NCBI RefSeq assembly: GCF_003052585.1
Contig: NZ_QASN01000006.1
Coordinates: 186,001 to 250,000, forward strand
Reading direction: 5' to 3'
Source of the DNA: Pseudomonas mangrovi
GTDB lineage: Bacteria > Pseudomonadota > Gammaproteobacteria > Pseudomonadales > Pseudomonadaceae
DNA: 64,000 nt
Shown: piece by piece, positions 47,879 through 56,240 of the stretch
How positions within the stretch are numbered: the first letter of the stretch is position 1
How the letters are laid out: the number at the start of each line of letters is the position of its first letter
The notes under the pieces: model-generated
The model's database searches: none
What the model was told of the DNA's origin: nothing
What the model saw: the letters and a program-made list of their open reading frames with translations, nothing else
Made by a program: the position numbers and the translations under genes

Positions 47879-48118
47879 TCAGGCGCCGAGCTTCTGCTCA
47901 ATCTCGGCGAGGCGCTCGCGCATCGGCTGGTCGATCTCGTCCGGCTTGATCCGGCCGATGATGTTCTTCAGCACCCGACGCTCGTTGTCGTCGATGGCGC
48001 CATCACGCTCGGCAATCGCCAGCAGCGAATCCAGCTCGCCCAGATCCAGGCGGCCGTCGTCGGCGAAGCACTGGATCGAACGGAAGGACAGCTCCAGATA
48101 ATCTCTTGGTTCTGACAT
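47879..48118 (-). CDS. Small TerB-like protein
   Basis: 79 residues starting MSEPRDYLELSFRSIQCFAD. Two acidic loops, ADDGRLDLGELDSL (Asp20, Asp21, Asp25, Glu28) and ERDGAIDDNERRVL (Asp39, Asp43, Asp44, Glu46), match the TerB-type metal-binding helical repeat. TerB proteins are linked with membrane-stress and tellurite systems. The start at 48118 was chosen over in-frame ATGs upstream because it gives the conserved length. It lies between flotillin and the ATPase, same strand. Confidence 0.75.
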   Translation of the reverse strand: MSEPRDYLELSFRSIQCFADDGRLDLGELDSLLAIAERDGAIDDNERRVLKNIIGRIKPDEIDQPMRERLAEIEQKLGA

Positions 48119-48220
48119 GGGGTTTTCCTGATCAGTGAAGGCATGCATGGATGAGCCGGGGCACAACGCCTGGCTCGACCGGCGACCCCCGATGCGTGAT
48201 GCAGCGGGGGGCGCGTCCGG

Positions 48221-50269
48221 TCAGGCGTCGCTCGGGCCGTCAGCCTTGGGCGCTGCGACCGGAGCCGCCGGCGCCTTGCCGTTGAGCAGGCGGGCGAGCA
48301 CGTCCTGCACCACCGGGCTCTTGCCGACCACGCCTTCGATGGCCTTGCCAACCGACAGCGATTTGGCGAAGGAATTGAAGAAGTCGCCCTCGCCACCGAC
48401 GATCTCGATCTTCGCCTTGGCCAGCGCGGTGGACAGCACCTCGGCCTGGTCCTTGGCGATTTCCTTGTTCGCCGCGATGGCCGCCATGGCCTCTTCGAAG
48501 CTCTTCTCCAGCTGCATGCGGAACTCTTCGTGGGCGCGGGCGTTGTCGGACAGCGCATCCAGTGCGCCGAACTTCTTCGCCAGGCCTTCGGCTTCGGCGT
48601 TCAGGCGCTCCAGCAGAACCTGCGCCTCGGCCGAACCCAGGTCGTGGGTCGCCTTGGCCTTGGCACTGCCGAGCTGCTCCTCGCCACGCGCCTGAGCGCC
48701 GAGTTTTTCTTCCAGCACGCGGGCATCGGCCAGGCCGTCCTTCTCCTTCGCTGCCGCCTGGGCCTCGGTGACCCGTGCCACCGCCAGGCCCTTTTCCTGC
48801 TCGCCCTTGGCTTCGGCGATCAGTTGCTCGGCCTTGACCCGCGCATCCGCCAGGCCTTCCTTCTCCTTCGCCGCGGCGGTGACTTCCCGCACACGCGCAT
48901 CGGCCAGACCCGGCGCTGCGCGCTCGGCCTCGATGCCTTCGGCCATCTTCTTCTTGGCCTCGGCCTGCTTGACCGCTGCTTCCAGTTCGGCCTGGGCCAG
49001 GTTGTTGATTTCCACCGCCTTGTGCTTGGAGCGGGTCTCGTCGGCCTCGGCCTGTTTGACCTGGCGCACCAGCTCCTGCTCAGCTTCGGCCTGGGCGTGA
49101 AGCACGGTGACCTGCTTCTGCCGGTCGGCCTCGGACACCTCGCGAACTTCCTTGATGCGCTCTTCTTCCTGAGCGACGGTCTTCTCCACCGCCACCCGAT
49201 CGCGAATCACCGCAGCGATGTTCTTGCGCTCTTCCTCCAGCGCCTTTTCCTTCTCGATGCGCTGCAGCTCGACCTCGCGCTCGCGGGCGACAATTTCCAG
49301 GTCCTTGGCACGGGTGACCTTCTCGACCTCGATGACCACCGCACGCTGACGGTTCTGCTGCGCCACCTCGACCTCGCGCTGGTGGTTCTCGGCGCGGATA
49401 TCCAGCTCCTGCTGGGTCTGGATGCGTGCCTGCTCAGCCTTGAGGCGCTCCTCTTCCTGGACCTTGAGGGTCTCGGCCTCCTCACGCGCACGGATGGTCT
49501 GGATCTCGCGCTGCTGGCGGGCCTCGGCATCGGCCTGCTGGCGTTCGAGCGCCAGGGTCGCCTCGCGGGTCTCGACATTCTTCTTCTTGATCGCCAGCTC
49601 TTCGTTGCGCTCCAGCTCGTTGGTGATCACGTTCTGCGCGGCGGTCAGTTGGGTGATCTTGCGAATACCCTCGGCGTCGAGAATGTTGCTCGGGTCGAGC
49701 GAGTTCTTCGCGGTCTGCTCCAGGTAGTCGATGGCGACGTCCTCGAGCACGTAGCCGTTGAGATCATTGCCGATCACCTCGACGATGCGGTCGCGGAAGT
49801 CCTGGCGATTCTCGAACAGCTGAACGAAGTCGAACTGCTTGCCGACCGTCTTCAGCGCTTCGGAGAACTTGGCGTTGAACAGCTCGTTCACCGCCGCACG
49901 GTCGGAGGCCCGGTCCACGCCGATGGCCTTGGCCACCTTGAGCACGTCTTCCTGGGTCTCGTTGACGCGCAGGTAGAAGGCCACGGTGATGTCGGCGCGC
50001 ATGTTGTCGCGGCAGATCAGCCCGTCCTTGGCGCGGCGGTCGACCTCCAGGGTGATCAGGGAGATCTTCATGAACTCCTTGAGGTGGATCACCGGCCAGA
50101 CCAGCGCACCAGTGAAATGCACCTTGGGCGTGGAGCTCATGTCGTTGACGATCAGCGCGGTGCCTTGCGGAACCTTGATATAGAACGCCTTGAACATGAC
50201 AACCAAGGCAAACACCACCAGCACCACACCGCCTATGACGGCGGCGAATCCCCACAACGTGAGTCCCAT
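48221..50269 (-). CDS. yqiK: Flotillin/SPFH protein, YqiK-like
   Basis: A 682-residue protein starting at ATG 50269 (AGGAG eight bases upstream); the open frame continues further upstream without homology. One N-terminal membrane helix (about 4-27), an SPFH/Band 7 domain (about 30-200), then a very long coiled-coil (about 200-580) rich in Ala, Glu, Lys. The segment EKEGLADARV recurs in about four copies at residues 453-526. Flotillins scaffold membrane microdomains. It follows a YqiJ-like gene, as in E. coli yqiJ-yqiK. Confidence 0.9.
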   Translation of the reverse strand: MGLTLWGFAAVIGGVVLVVFALVVMFKAFYIKVPQGTALIVNDMSSTPKVHFTGALVWPVIHLKEFMKISLITLEVDRRAKDGLICRDNMRADITVAFYLRVNETQEDVLKVAKAIGVDRASDRAAVNELFNAKFSEALKTVGKQFDFVQLFENRQDFRDRIVEVIGNDLNGYVLEDVAIDYLEQTAKNSLDPSNILDAEGIRKITQLTAAQNVITNELERNEELAIKKKNVETREATLALERQQADAEARQQREIQTIRAREEAETLKVQEEERLKAEQARIQTQQELDIRAENHQREVEVAQQNRQRAVVIEVEKVTRAKDLEIVAREREVELQRIEKEKALEEERKNIAAVIRDRVAVEKTVAQEEERIKEVREVSEADRQKQVTVLHAQAEAEQELVRQVKQAEADETRSKHKAVEINNLAQAELEAAVKQAEAKKKMAEGIEAERAAPGLADARVREVTAAAKEKEGLADARVKAEQLIAEAKGEQEKGLAVARVTEAQAAAKEKDGLADARVLEEKLGAQARGEEQLGSAKAKATHDLGSAEAQVLLERLNAEAEGLAKKFGALDALSDNARAHEEFRMQLEKSFEEAMAAIAANKEIAKDQAEVLSTALAKAKIEIVGGEGDFFNSFAKSLSVGKAIEGVVGKSPVVQDVLARLLNGKAPAAPVAAPKADGPSDA

Positions 50270-50306
50270 CGAATTTGTCTCCTTTTTACTGGCTAAAGCT
50301 CCGGAT

Positions 50307-50945
50307 TCAGTCGCCCCGGAATTCATTTTCGGAAATGACGCGATAGGCGTGCTCGGGACCCAAATACTCCAGCAGCACCACACGATCGCCTCGTTTGAAT
50401 CCTTTCGCCTCATCGGCGCGCACGCGCAGTATCAGGCCGGCACCGCCGTCCTCCAGTACCGCTTCGCCCTGCGAGAGCGTCACTTTGCCGCTACGAACAA
50501 TCGCGACCTGCCCCAGCACGGACTTGCTGGTGGTTGTTTCAGCCTTGCGGAAAAGTGCGCGCAGCGGCCGGCAGAGGGCGGAGCAGACGGGCACCGCCAG
50601 CATCAGGGCACCGACTGCCACGAGAAGTCCAAGCGGATAACGCAGTATGCCCAACGGCAGATGCCGCAACAGCCAGACTTCGCACAGATAGGTGATCAAC
50701 CAGCCGACCATTGTCAGCAGCGTCAACACCACGGTAACGGGAACGTCGTTCAGCTTTAGCTTCGAGAGAAGGCCTGCAAGCCCTTCAGTCTGGCCGGCTG
50801 CCTCTGCAGCAGAGTCCACCCCGAAATCGAGTAGATCGATATCCACCACACCCAGCGCCACCACCAGCCAATAGATCATCACCAGGCAGAACATCCCGGT
50901 GAACAGCAGCGTGGGAAACGACAACACGATCTGCAGAAATTCCAT
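50307..50945 (-). CDS. YqiJ-like membrane protein with OB-fold (NfeD-type) domain
   Basis: A 212-residue inner-membrane protein with three to four hydrophobic segments (about 8-33, 68-92, 100-120) and a C-terminal soluble OB-fold-like domain (about 140-212, QVAIVRSGKVTLSQGEAVLED). YqiJ/DUF1449 proteins partner with YqiK flotillins, as NfeD proteins do in other bacteria. It sits directly upstream of the flotillin gene and downstream of the PspA gene. Confidence 0.85.
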   Translation of the reverse strand: MEFLQIVLSFPTLLFTGMFCLVMIYWLVVALGVVDIDLLDFGVDSAAEAAGQTEGLAGLLSKLKLNDVPVTVVLTLLTMVGWLITYLCEVWLLRHLPLGILRYPLGLLVAVGALMLAVPVCSALCRPLRALFRKAETTTSKSVLGQVAIVRSGKVTLSQGEAVLEDGGAGLILRVRADEAKGFKRGDRVVLLEYLGPEHAYRVISENEFRGD

Positions 50946-51005
50946 GACACTCCTTTCCCTGAGTCATCCGCGCCAACCCCACGGTGGAGTCGGCGCGGAC
51001 TACGA

Positions 51006-51704
51006 TCAGCCTTTGTTGCTCTTGTCCTTCAGCCGTGCCAGCACGCTTTCGGCGCTGGCGTCATCGGCTTTCAGGCCGGCCGCACGCAGCTTGGCGTCCA
51101 GCACCTGGTCGGCGTCGGTGCTCTGTGCCAGCTCCGCCTCGGCTTCCATCTTCGCCGCGCGCTCGGCCTGCTTCTGCTTGATCCGCTCCAGCGACTCGAC
51201 CGCGGTATGCAGCTTGGCCTGCGAACCACCGTAGCGCTGGGCCACCGCCATCTGCGCCTTCTGCACGCTCTCGGTAGCCTTGACCGTATCGACCTGTTGT
51301 TTCAGGCGTTTGATATTGCCTTCGGCCTGGGTCACGGCGGCGCGTAGCTGGGCGACGCTGGCAGCGTAGCCATCGGCGTTCTCGCGGTCGCTGGCCAGCT
51401 CGCTTTCCAGGTTGGCGATCTTGCCCGCCACTTCACGGGCCAGTGCCTCGTCGCCGTTTTCCAGCGCCTTGAGGGCGTACTGCTCGTATTCGGCAACCCG
51501 GGTGGCGGCCTTGCCGGCGCGCTCGGCGGCCAGCTTCTGCTTGGCCATGATCTCGGCCAGGGCTTCCTTGGACCGGCGCAGCTCCACGTCGGCATCGCGG
51601 ATTTCCTGATCGAGGATTCGCAGGGCCTGGCCGTCGACCAGCACTTCACCCACTTCGTTGGCACCACCGCGCAGGGCGGTCAGCAATTTGCTCCAGACGT
51701 TCAT
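51006..51704 (-). CDS. PspA/IM30-family protein
   Basis: A 232-residue coiled-coil protein of the PspA/Vipp1 ESCRT-III-like family. The ATG at 51704 has the better spaced AGGAGA (8 bases) than the ATG two codons upstream. The N-terminal helix (MNVWSKLLTALRGGANEVGE) is amphipathic and the rest is a long helical hairpin (KAATRVAEYEQYALKALENG, KIANLESELASDRENADGYA). Such proteins bind stressed inner membrane and polymerise. Genes for PspB/C/F are not near. It lies 12 bases downstream of DUF2170. Confidence 0.92.
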   Translation of the reverse strand: MNVWSKLLTALRGGANEVGEVLVDGQALRILDQEIRDADVELRRSKEALAEIMAKQKLAAERAGKAATRVAEYEQYALKALENGDEALAREVAGKIANLESELASDRENADGYAASVAQLRAAVTQAEGNIKRLKQQVDTVKATESVQKAQMAVAQRYGGSQAKLHTAVESLERIKQKQAERAAKMEAEAELAQSTDADQVLDAKLRAAGLKADDASAESVLARLKDKSNKG

Positions 51705-51716
51705 TTGCATCTCTCC

Positions 51717-52340
51717 TTATTGGCCGTCGGCCTTGAGGAAATCTTCATAGGCCTCGGTGGCCTTGATCACGTTGTCCGCCAGCAGCTCGATCTCCAGGAC
51801 CACGTCGGAGAGGGTCGAGCCAGCACTCAGTGCGCCGAACATGGTGTAGCAGGCGCGACCATCGGGCAGGATCTCCAGACCGATGCAGGACAGCGGGAAC
51901 AGCTTGTGGGTGCGCAGCACTTCTTCGTTGAAGGCGGCCGCATCGCGAATATCCTCGGCCGGCCAGAGCAGCGCCTCGACGATGATCTGCTCGCCACCGA
52001 TGGCGACGAACAGCGGCAGGTCGCCATATTCGCGCATGCGGATGTGCAGACTGGCGTCAGCCCCCTGGATCAGCTCGATCGTGGCCTGGCCGCTGCCGAC
52101 CAGATCGGTGGCAACCAGTGCGTCATGCAGTGCCTGTGCAGTCCAAACCTGCGACATGCTCATACCCTCCTCCTTTTCCATCGAAGCCAGCCGCGCGTTG
52201 GGCTGACGCAGTTTCCTTTCGTATGCCGCAAGCGACGCGGTGTGCTCGGGCAGAATCCAGACTTCCTTCTTCACCAGCCCCTGCTCGCGCAGACGCTGAC
52301 GGTAGAGACGCTGGTAATGGGCGGACGATTTGCTTTCCAT
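51717..52340 (-). CDS. DUF2170 protein with N-terminal DNA-binding-like extension
   Basis: 207 residues. The C-terminal 145 residues match the DUF2170/YjfI family (ALHDALVATDLVGSGQATIE, LPLFVAIGGEQIIVEALLW, EEVLRTHKLFPLSCIGLEI). An N-terminal extension of about 60 residues (SAHYQRLYRQRLREQGLVKKEVWILPEHTASLAAYERKL) resembles a ribbon-helix-helix DNA-binding segment; E. coli YjfI is shorter. DUF2170 genes neighbour PspA genes in several proteobacteria. It is the first gene of the leftward cluster, with a direct repeat just upstream, so it may be an autoregulator. Confidence 0.8.
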   Translation of the reverse strand: MESKSSAHYQRLYRQRLREQGLVKKEVWILPEHTASLAAYERKLRQPNARLASMEKEEGMSMSQVWTAQALHDALVATDLVGSGQATIELIQGADASLHIRMREYGDLPLFVAIGGEQIIVEALLWPAEDIRDAAAFNEEVLRTHKLFPLSCIGLEILPDGRACYTMFGALSAGSTLSDVVLEIELLADNVIKATEAYEDFLKADGQ

Positions 52341-52354
52341 GGAACGCAGCCTAG

Positions 52355-52390
52355 GCCATCACATGTAACGAATCAAGCCATCACATGTAA
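52355..52390 (-). promoter_or_regulatory. Direct repeat upstream of the DUF2170 gene
   Basis: GCCATCACATGTAA occurs twice, at 52355-52368 and 52377-52390, with identical sequence and a 22-bp period (two helical turns). Each contains the palindrome ACATGT. The repeats lie 14 bases before the DUF2170 start, where a repressor operator would sit. Confidence 0.6.
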
Positions 52391-52706
52391 GTATTTTCAG
52401 AGAGATCTCGGCCAGCGCCGAAAAGTCGAAAAAAGCAAAGGAAGATCAAGGAGATAGCCATCCGGGCCGGCGGGCAGAAATTCTTCCTTGAACAGCCTGT
52501 GAAGCGGAAAACGGGCGAACACCTGGACCAGAAGCCGCGTGGGCGCAGTGCGTGTGCCAGGCCACTGTCGGCGATCGATGTTCAGAGGGATGCCATTAGA
52601 ACCCAGCCAGGTATCGACAAAGCGAGGCACGGGTCGCAGACCGCGGATTTCGCAATCGCTCCCGGATCGAATAGGCTTGCCGGCCAGCGCAGCCAGGAGA
52701 GATGCC

Positions 52707-53903
52707 ATGAATCCCAGCCAGCCCCTTGCGGGAGTCAAGGTCGTCGAACTCGGCAGCCTGATCGCCGGCCCCTTCGCCGCGCGCATCTGCGCCGAATTCG
52801 GCGCGCAGGTGACCAAGGTCGAGTCGCCCGATGGCGGCGACCCGCTGCGCAAGTGGCGCAAGCTCTACGAAGGCACCTCGCTGTGGTGGTTGGTACAGGC
52901 GCGCAACAAGCGCTCGATCACCCTCAACCTCAAGCACGAGGCCGGCCGCGAGGTATTGAAGAAGCTATTGGCCGAAGCCGACATCCTGATCGAGAACTTC
53001 CGCCCCGGCGTGCTGGAAAAACTCGGCCTGGGCTGGGACGTGCTGCACGCGCTGAACCCCAGGCTGGTCATGCTGCGGCTGTCCGGCTTCGGCCAGAGCG
53101 GGCCGATGAAGGATCAGCCGGGCTTCGGCGCGGTCGGCGAGTCCATGGGCGGGCTGCGCTACATCACCGGCTTCGAGGACCGCCCACCGGTGCGTACCGG
53201 GATCAGCATCGGCGATTCCATCGCCGCGCTCTGGGGCGTGATAGGCGCGCTCATGGCGTTGCGCCAGCGCGAGGTCAACGGCGGCAGCGGCCAGGTGGTG
53301 GACGTGGCGCTCTACGAAGCGGTGTTCGCCATGATGGAATCGATGGTGCCGGAGTTCGACGTGTTCGGCTTCATCCGCGAACGCAGCGGCAACATCATGC
53401 CCGGCATCACGCCTTCCTCCATCCACACCTGCGCCGACGGCCGGCATATCCAGATCGGCGCCAACGGCGATGCGATCTTCCAACGCTTCATGCGCGCGAT
53501 AGGCCTTGCGGATCTGGCCGACGATCCGAGCCTGGCCGACAACGCCGGTCGTGACGCGCGGCGCGACGAGCTCTACGGGGTGATCGACCGCTGGGCCGGC
53601 TCGCTGCCGCTGGATCAGGTGGAAGCCACCCTGCTGGCCGCCGAGGTGCCGGCCAGCCGCATCTTCTCGGCCGCCGACATGTTCGCCGACCCGCAATACC
53701 TGGCCCGCGAGATGTTCCTGTCGGCGCGCCTGCCCGACGGCAAGCCGTTCCGCATGCCCGGCATAGTGCCCAAGCTGTCGGATACGCCCGGCGCAGTGAA
53801 CTGGGTCGGCCCGCAACTGGGCGAGCACAACGCCGAGGTGCTTGCGGAGCTGGGCTACGACGCGACGCAGATCGACGCCCTGCGCGCTAGCCGAACCATC
53901 TGA
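52707..53903 (+). CDS. CaiB/BaiF-type CoA transferase (class III)
   Basis: A 398-residue family III CoA transferase, which moves CoA between acyl groups through an aspartyl-CoA intermediate. AGGAGA precedes the ATG. Family motifs are present: GVKVVELGSLIAGPFAARICAE, LNLKHEAGREVLKKL, IENFRPGVLEKLG; the probable catalytic Asp is Asp170 in GISIGDSIAALWG. The substrate cannot be read from sequence. It is a short unit with the downstream 2H phosphoesterase gene. Confidence 0.93.
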   Translation: MNPSQPLAGVKVVELGSLIAGPFAARICAEFGAQVTKVESPDGGDPLRKWRKLYEGTSLWWLVQARNKRSITLNLKHEAGREVLKKLLAEADILIENFRPGVLEKLGLGWDVLHALNPRLVMLRLSGFGQSGPMKDQPGFGAVGESMGGLRYITGFEDRPPVRTGISIGDSIAALWGVIGALMALRQREVNGGSGQVVDVALYEAVFAMMESMVPEFDVFGFIRERSGNIMPGITPSSIHTCADGRHIQIGANGDAIFQRFMRAIGLADLADDPSLADNAGRDARRDELYGVIDRWAGSLPLDQVEATLLAAEVPASRIFSAADMFADPQYLAREMFLSARLPDGKPFRMPGIVPKLSDTPGAVNWVGPQLGEHNAEVLAELGYDATQIDALRASRTI

Positions 53904-53907
53904 GCCG

Positions 53908-54552
53908 GTGCGCTTCTTCGATCAGCCGCAGACCCTGCCGGCCGAGCTGCGCGACTACCCCGAGTGGCATCGCGGCCGGCCGCGCTACGGCATCTGGATG
54001 ATCCCGCTGCGCCAACCGGCGCTGCTGGCGTACATCACCGAACTGCAGTCACAGCTGGCCGACCTGCTGCATCCGCCCGGCGCGCGCCAGGCGCACCTGA
54101 CCCTGTTCGTCTGCGGCTTCGCGCAGCCCAGCGAGCGCTTCGACGACGATTTCACCCCATCCCGCCTGCAGGCGCAGATCGAGCAGTTGCGGCGCAGCGC
54201 CGGCCCCGCCTGCACACTGCCGCTGGGCGCGCCGGACAGCTTCGCCAGCGCCGCCTTTCTACCCGTCGACGATCCCGAGGGGCGGCTGGCGCGGTGGCGG
54301 GCAACCCTCGGCAGCGCCAGCGAGGAAATCCGCCAGGCCGACTACGTGGCGCATATCACCCTGGGGCTGTATCGCCGGCAGATCGATGCGCAGACCCTGC
54401 GCCAGCGCCTGGCCGAACTGCCGGCAACGGAACTGACACTGGAGGTGGATGAACTGCACTACGCCAGCTACGAAAGCCGCGAGCAGTTCGGCGCGTTGCA
54501 CAGCGAGTACCGCGTCGCCCTGGAGCAGCCGCTCAGCCGAAGGCGGTACTGA
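53908..54552 (+). CDS. 2H phosphoesterase superfamily protein (2'-5' RNA ligase-like)
   Basis: 214 residues from a GTG at 53908, four bases past the previous stop; this start is inferred. Two HxT motifs typical of the fold are present, AHLTLFVCGF and AHITLGLYR. Members act on cyclic phosphate or 2'-5' linkages in RNA. Its last 20 bases overlap the 3' end of the convergent GST gene. Confidence 0.78.
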   Translation: MRFFDQPQTLPAELRDYPEWHRGRPRYGIWMIPLRQPALLAYITELQSQLADLLHPPGARQAHLTLFVCGFAQPSERFDDDFTPSRLQAQIEQLRRSAGPACTLPLGAPDSFASAAFLPVDDPEGRLARWRATLGSASEEIRQADYVAHITLGLYRRQIDAQTLRQRLAELPATELTLEVDELHYASYESREQFGALHSEYRVALEQPLSRRRY

Positions 54553-55126
54553 AGAAGCTTTCGCGGGCGGCGAGCCGGGCATGGCATTCGAACAAGCCCG
54601 GGAAACGCGCCGGCCAGTCCAGTTCCGGCAGGCGGAAGGCCAGGTAGTCCAGCGCCACCGCGATGACGATATCGCCGAGGCTGATTTGCTCGCCTGCGCG
54701 CGCCGGCCAGTCAGTTTCCAGCGCTGCCAGCGTGCGCTCGATGGCGCGTAGGCGGCGCTGGCCGAGCAGGCTCTGGTCGGCAGTCGCGCCTTCATGCTTG
54801 CGCGCGATGACGCGGTTGAACGCCGCCTCCATCAGCCCGATCCCCTGCCCCGCCAGGTGCAGCACCGCCGCCTGCCGCGCCGCCGGCAGCAGCGCTGTGC
54901 GGCTCGACAGGCTGTCCAGGTGCAGCGCGATCAGCAGCGACTCACCGATGCTCTCGCCGTCATCGCAGACCAGCACCGGCACCCGTGCCAGCGGGTTGAC
55001 CGCCAGCAGCTCGGCCTGGTCGCTCCAGGGATCGCTCCAGCAGAATTCCAGCTCGACGCCCTTCTCCAGCGCGACGATGCGCGCGACACGGGCAAAGGGC
55101 GAGGTGGCGTTCAGGTGCAGCTGCAT
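54533..55126 (-). CDS. Glutathione S-transferase
   Basis: 197 residues with the GST N-terminal domain (MQLHLNATSPFARVARIVAL; NPLARVPVLVCDDGESIGES) and an all-helical C-terminal domain (about 85-197). The Ser9/Arg13 region fits the thiol-binding turn. The substrate is unknown. It converges on and overlaps the 2H phosphoesterase gene by 20 bases. Confidence 0.9.
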   Translation of the reverse strand: MQLHLNATSPFARVARIVALEKGVELEFCWSDPWSDQAELLAVNPLARVPVLVCDDGESIGESLLIALHLDSLSSRTALLPAARQAAVLHLAGQGIGLMEAAFNRVIARKHEGATADQSLLGQRRLRAIERTLAALETDWPARAGEQISLGDIVIAVALDYLAFRLPELDWPARFPGLFECHARLAARESFFSTAFG

Positions 55127-55172
55127 GACGAACTCCCGGCAGGATGAAGGGGGGCAGTGTAACCGGTGCCGT

Positions 55173-56174
55173 TCAGGCCAGCCGCTCGCTGCCGACCCGA
55201 TGCAGCTCGCCCTTGCCGCTGTCGAAGGCGCTGATGTTGGCCAGGGTCGTCTCGGCGATGTTTTCCAGCGCCTCGCGGGTGAAGAACGCCTGGTGTCCGG
55301 TGATCAGCACGTTGTGAAAGGTGGTCAGGCGCATGAACAGGTCATCGTCGATCACCCGCTGCGACAGGTCCTGGAAGAACAGGTGCTCCTCCTCCTCGTA
55401 GACATCCAGGCCGAGCCGGCCGATGCGCCCGGACTTGAGCCCGGCGATCACCGCGCGGGTATCGACCACGCGACCGCGGCCAGTGTTGATCAGCATCACG
55501 CCCGGCTTCATCCGCGCAATGGCGGCGGCGTCGATCAGGTGGTCGGTCTGCGGCGTCAGCGGGCAATGCAGCGAGATGATGTCGCTCTCGCCGAACAGCT
55601 GTTCGAGCGCGACGTATTCCAGCCACGGCGGCGCCTCCTCGCTCGGCTGCGGATCGCTGGCCAGCACCCGGCAACCGAAGCCATGCATGATCTGCGCGAA
55701 GATCAGGCCGATCTTGCCGGTACCGATGACGCCGACGGTCTTGCCATGCAGGTCGAAGCCGAGCAGGCCGTCGAGGGCGAAGTTGCCTTCGCGGACGCGG
55801 TTGTAGGCGCGGTGGGTCATCCGGTTCAGCCCCAGCACCAGGGCCACGGCATGCTCGGCCACCGCGTGCGGCGAATAGGCCGGCACCCGTGCCACCGTCA
55901 TGCCCAGCCGCGCCGCTGCTTGCAGGTCGACATGGTTGAAGCCGGCCGAACGCAGCGCCAGCAGCCGCGTGCCGCCGGCGGCCAGCTGCTCCAGCACCCG
56001 GGCATCGAGGCAGTCGTTGACGAAGGCGCAGACCGCCCGGTAACCGTCCGCCAGGGCGGCGGTCTGCGGCGCCAGGCGCACATCGAAATAGCTCAGCTCG
56101 TGGCCGTGGCGCTGGTTGGCCAGGTCGAGGAATTCGCGATCATAGGGCTTGCTGCTGAACACTGCGACGCGCAT
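55173..56174 (-). CDS. ldhA: D-2-hydroxyacid dehydrogenase, LdhA-like D-lactate dehydrogenase
   Basis: A 333-residue NAD-dependent enzyme that interconverts pyruvate and D-lactate (or a related 2-hydroxyacid). The Rossmann motif [13 protein letters not shown], the catalytic Arg/Glu regions ([20 protein letters not shown]) and the acid-base His in TGHQAFFT are intact. It is separated from arsJ by 66 bases on the same strand. It belongs to fermentation or redox metabolism more than to the arsenic genes. Confidence 0.9.
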   Translation of the reverse strand: MRVAVFSSKPYDREFLDLANQRHGHELSYFDVRLAPQTAALADGYRAVCAFVNDCLDARVLEQLAAGGTRLLALRSAGFNHVDLQAAARLGMTVARVPAYSPHAVAEHAVALVLGLNRMTHRAYNRVREGNFALDGLLGFDLHGKTVGVIGTGKIGLIFAQIMHGFGCRVLASDPQPSEEAPPWLEYVALEQLFGESDIISLHCPLTPQTDHLIDAAAIARMKPGVMLINTGRGRVVDTRAVIAGLKSGRIGRLGLDVYEEEEHLFFQDLSQRVIDDDLFMRLTTFHNVLITGHQAFFTREALENIAETTLANISAFDSGKGELHRVGSERLA

Positions 56175-56240
56175 CGGCGCTCTCCCTGATCTGTGCGTGG
56201 TGGTTCATCCGATCAAACCCGCTGGCTGCGGTTCCGCCCC

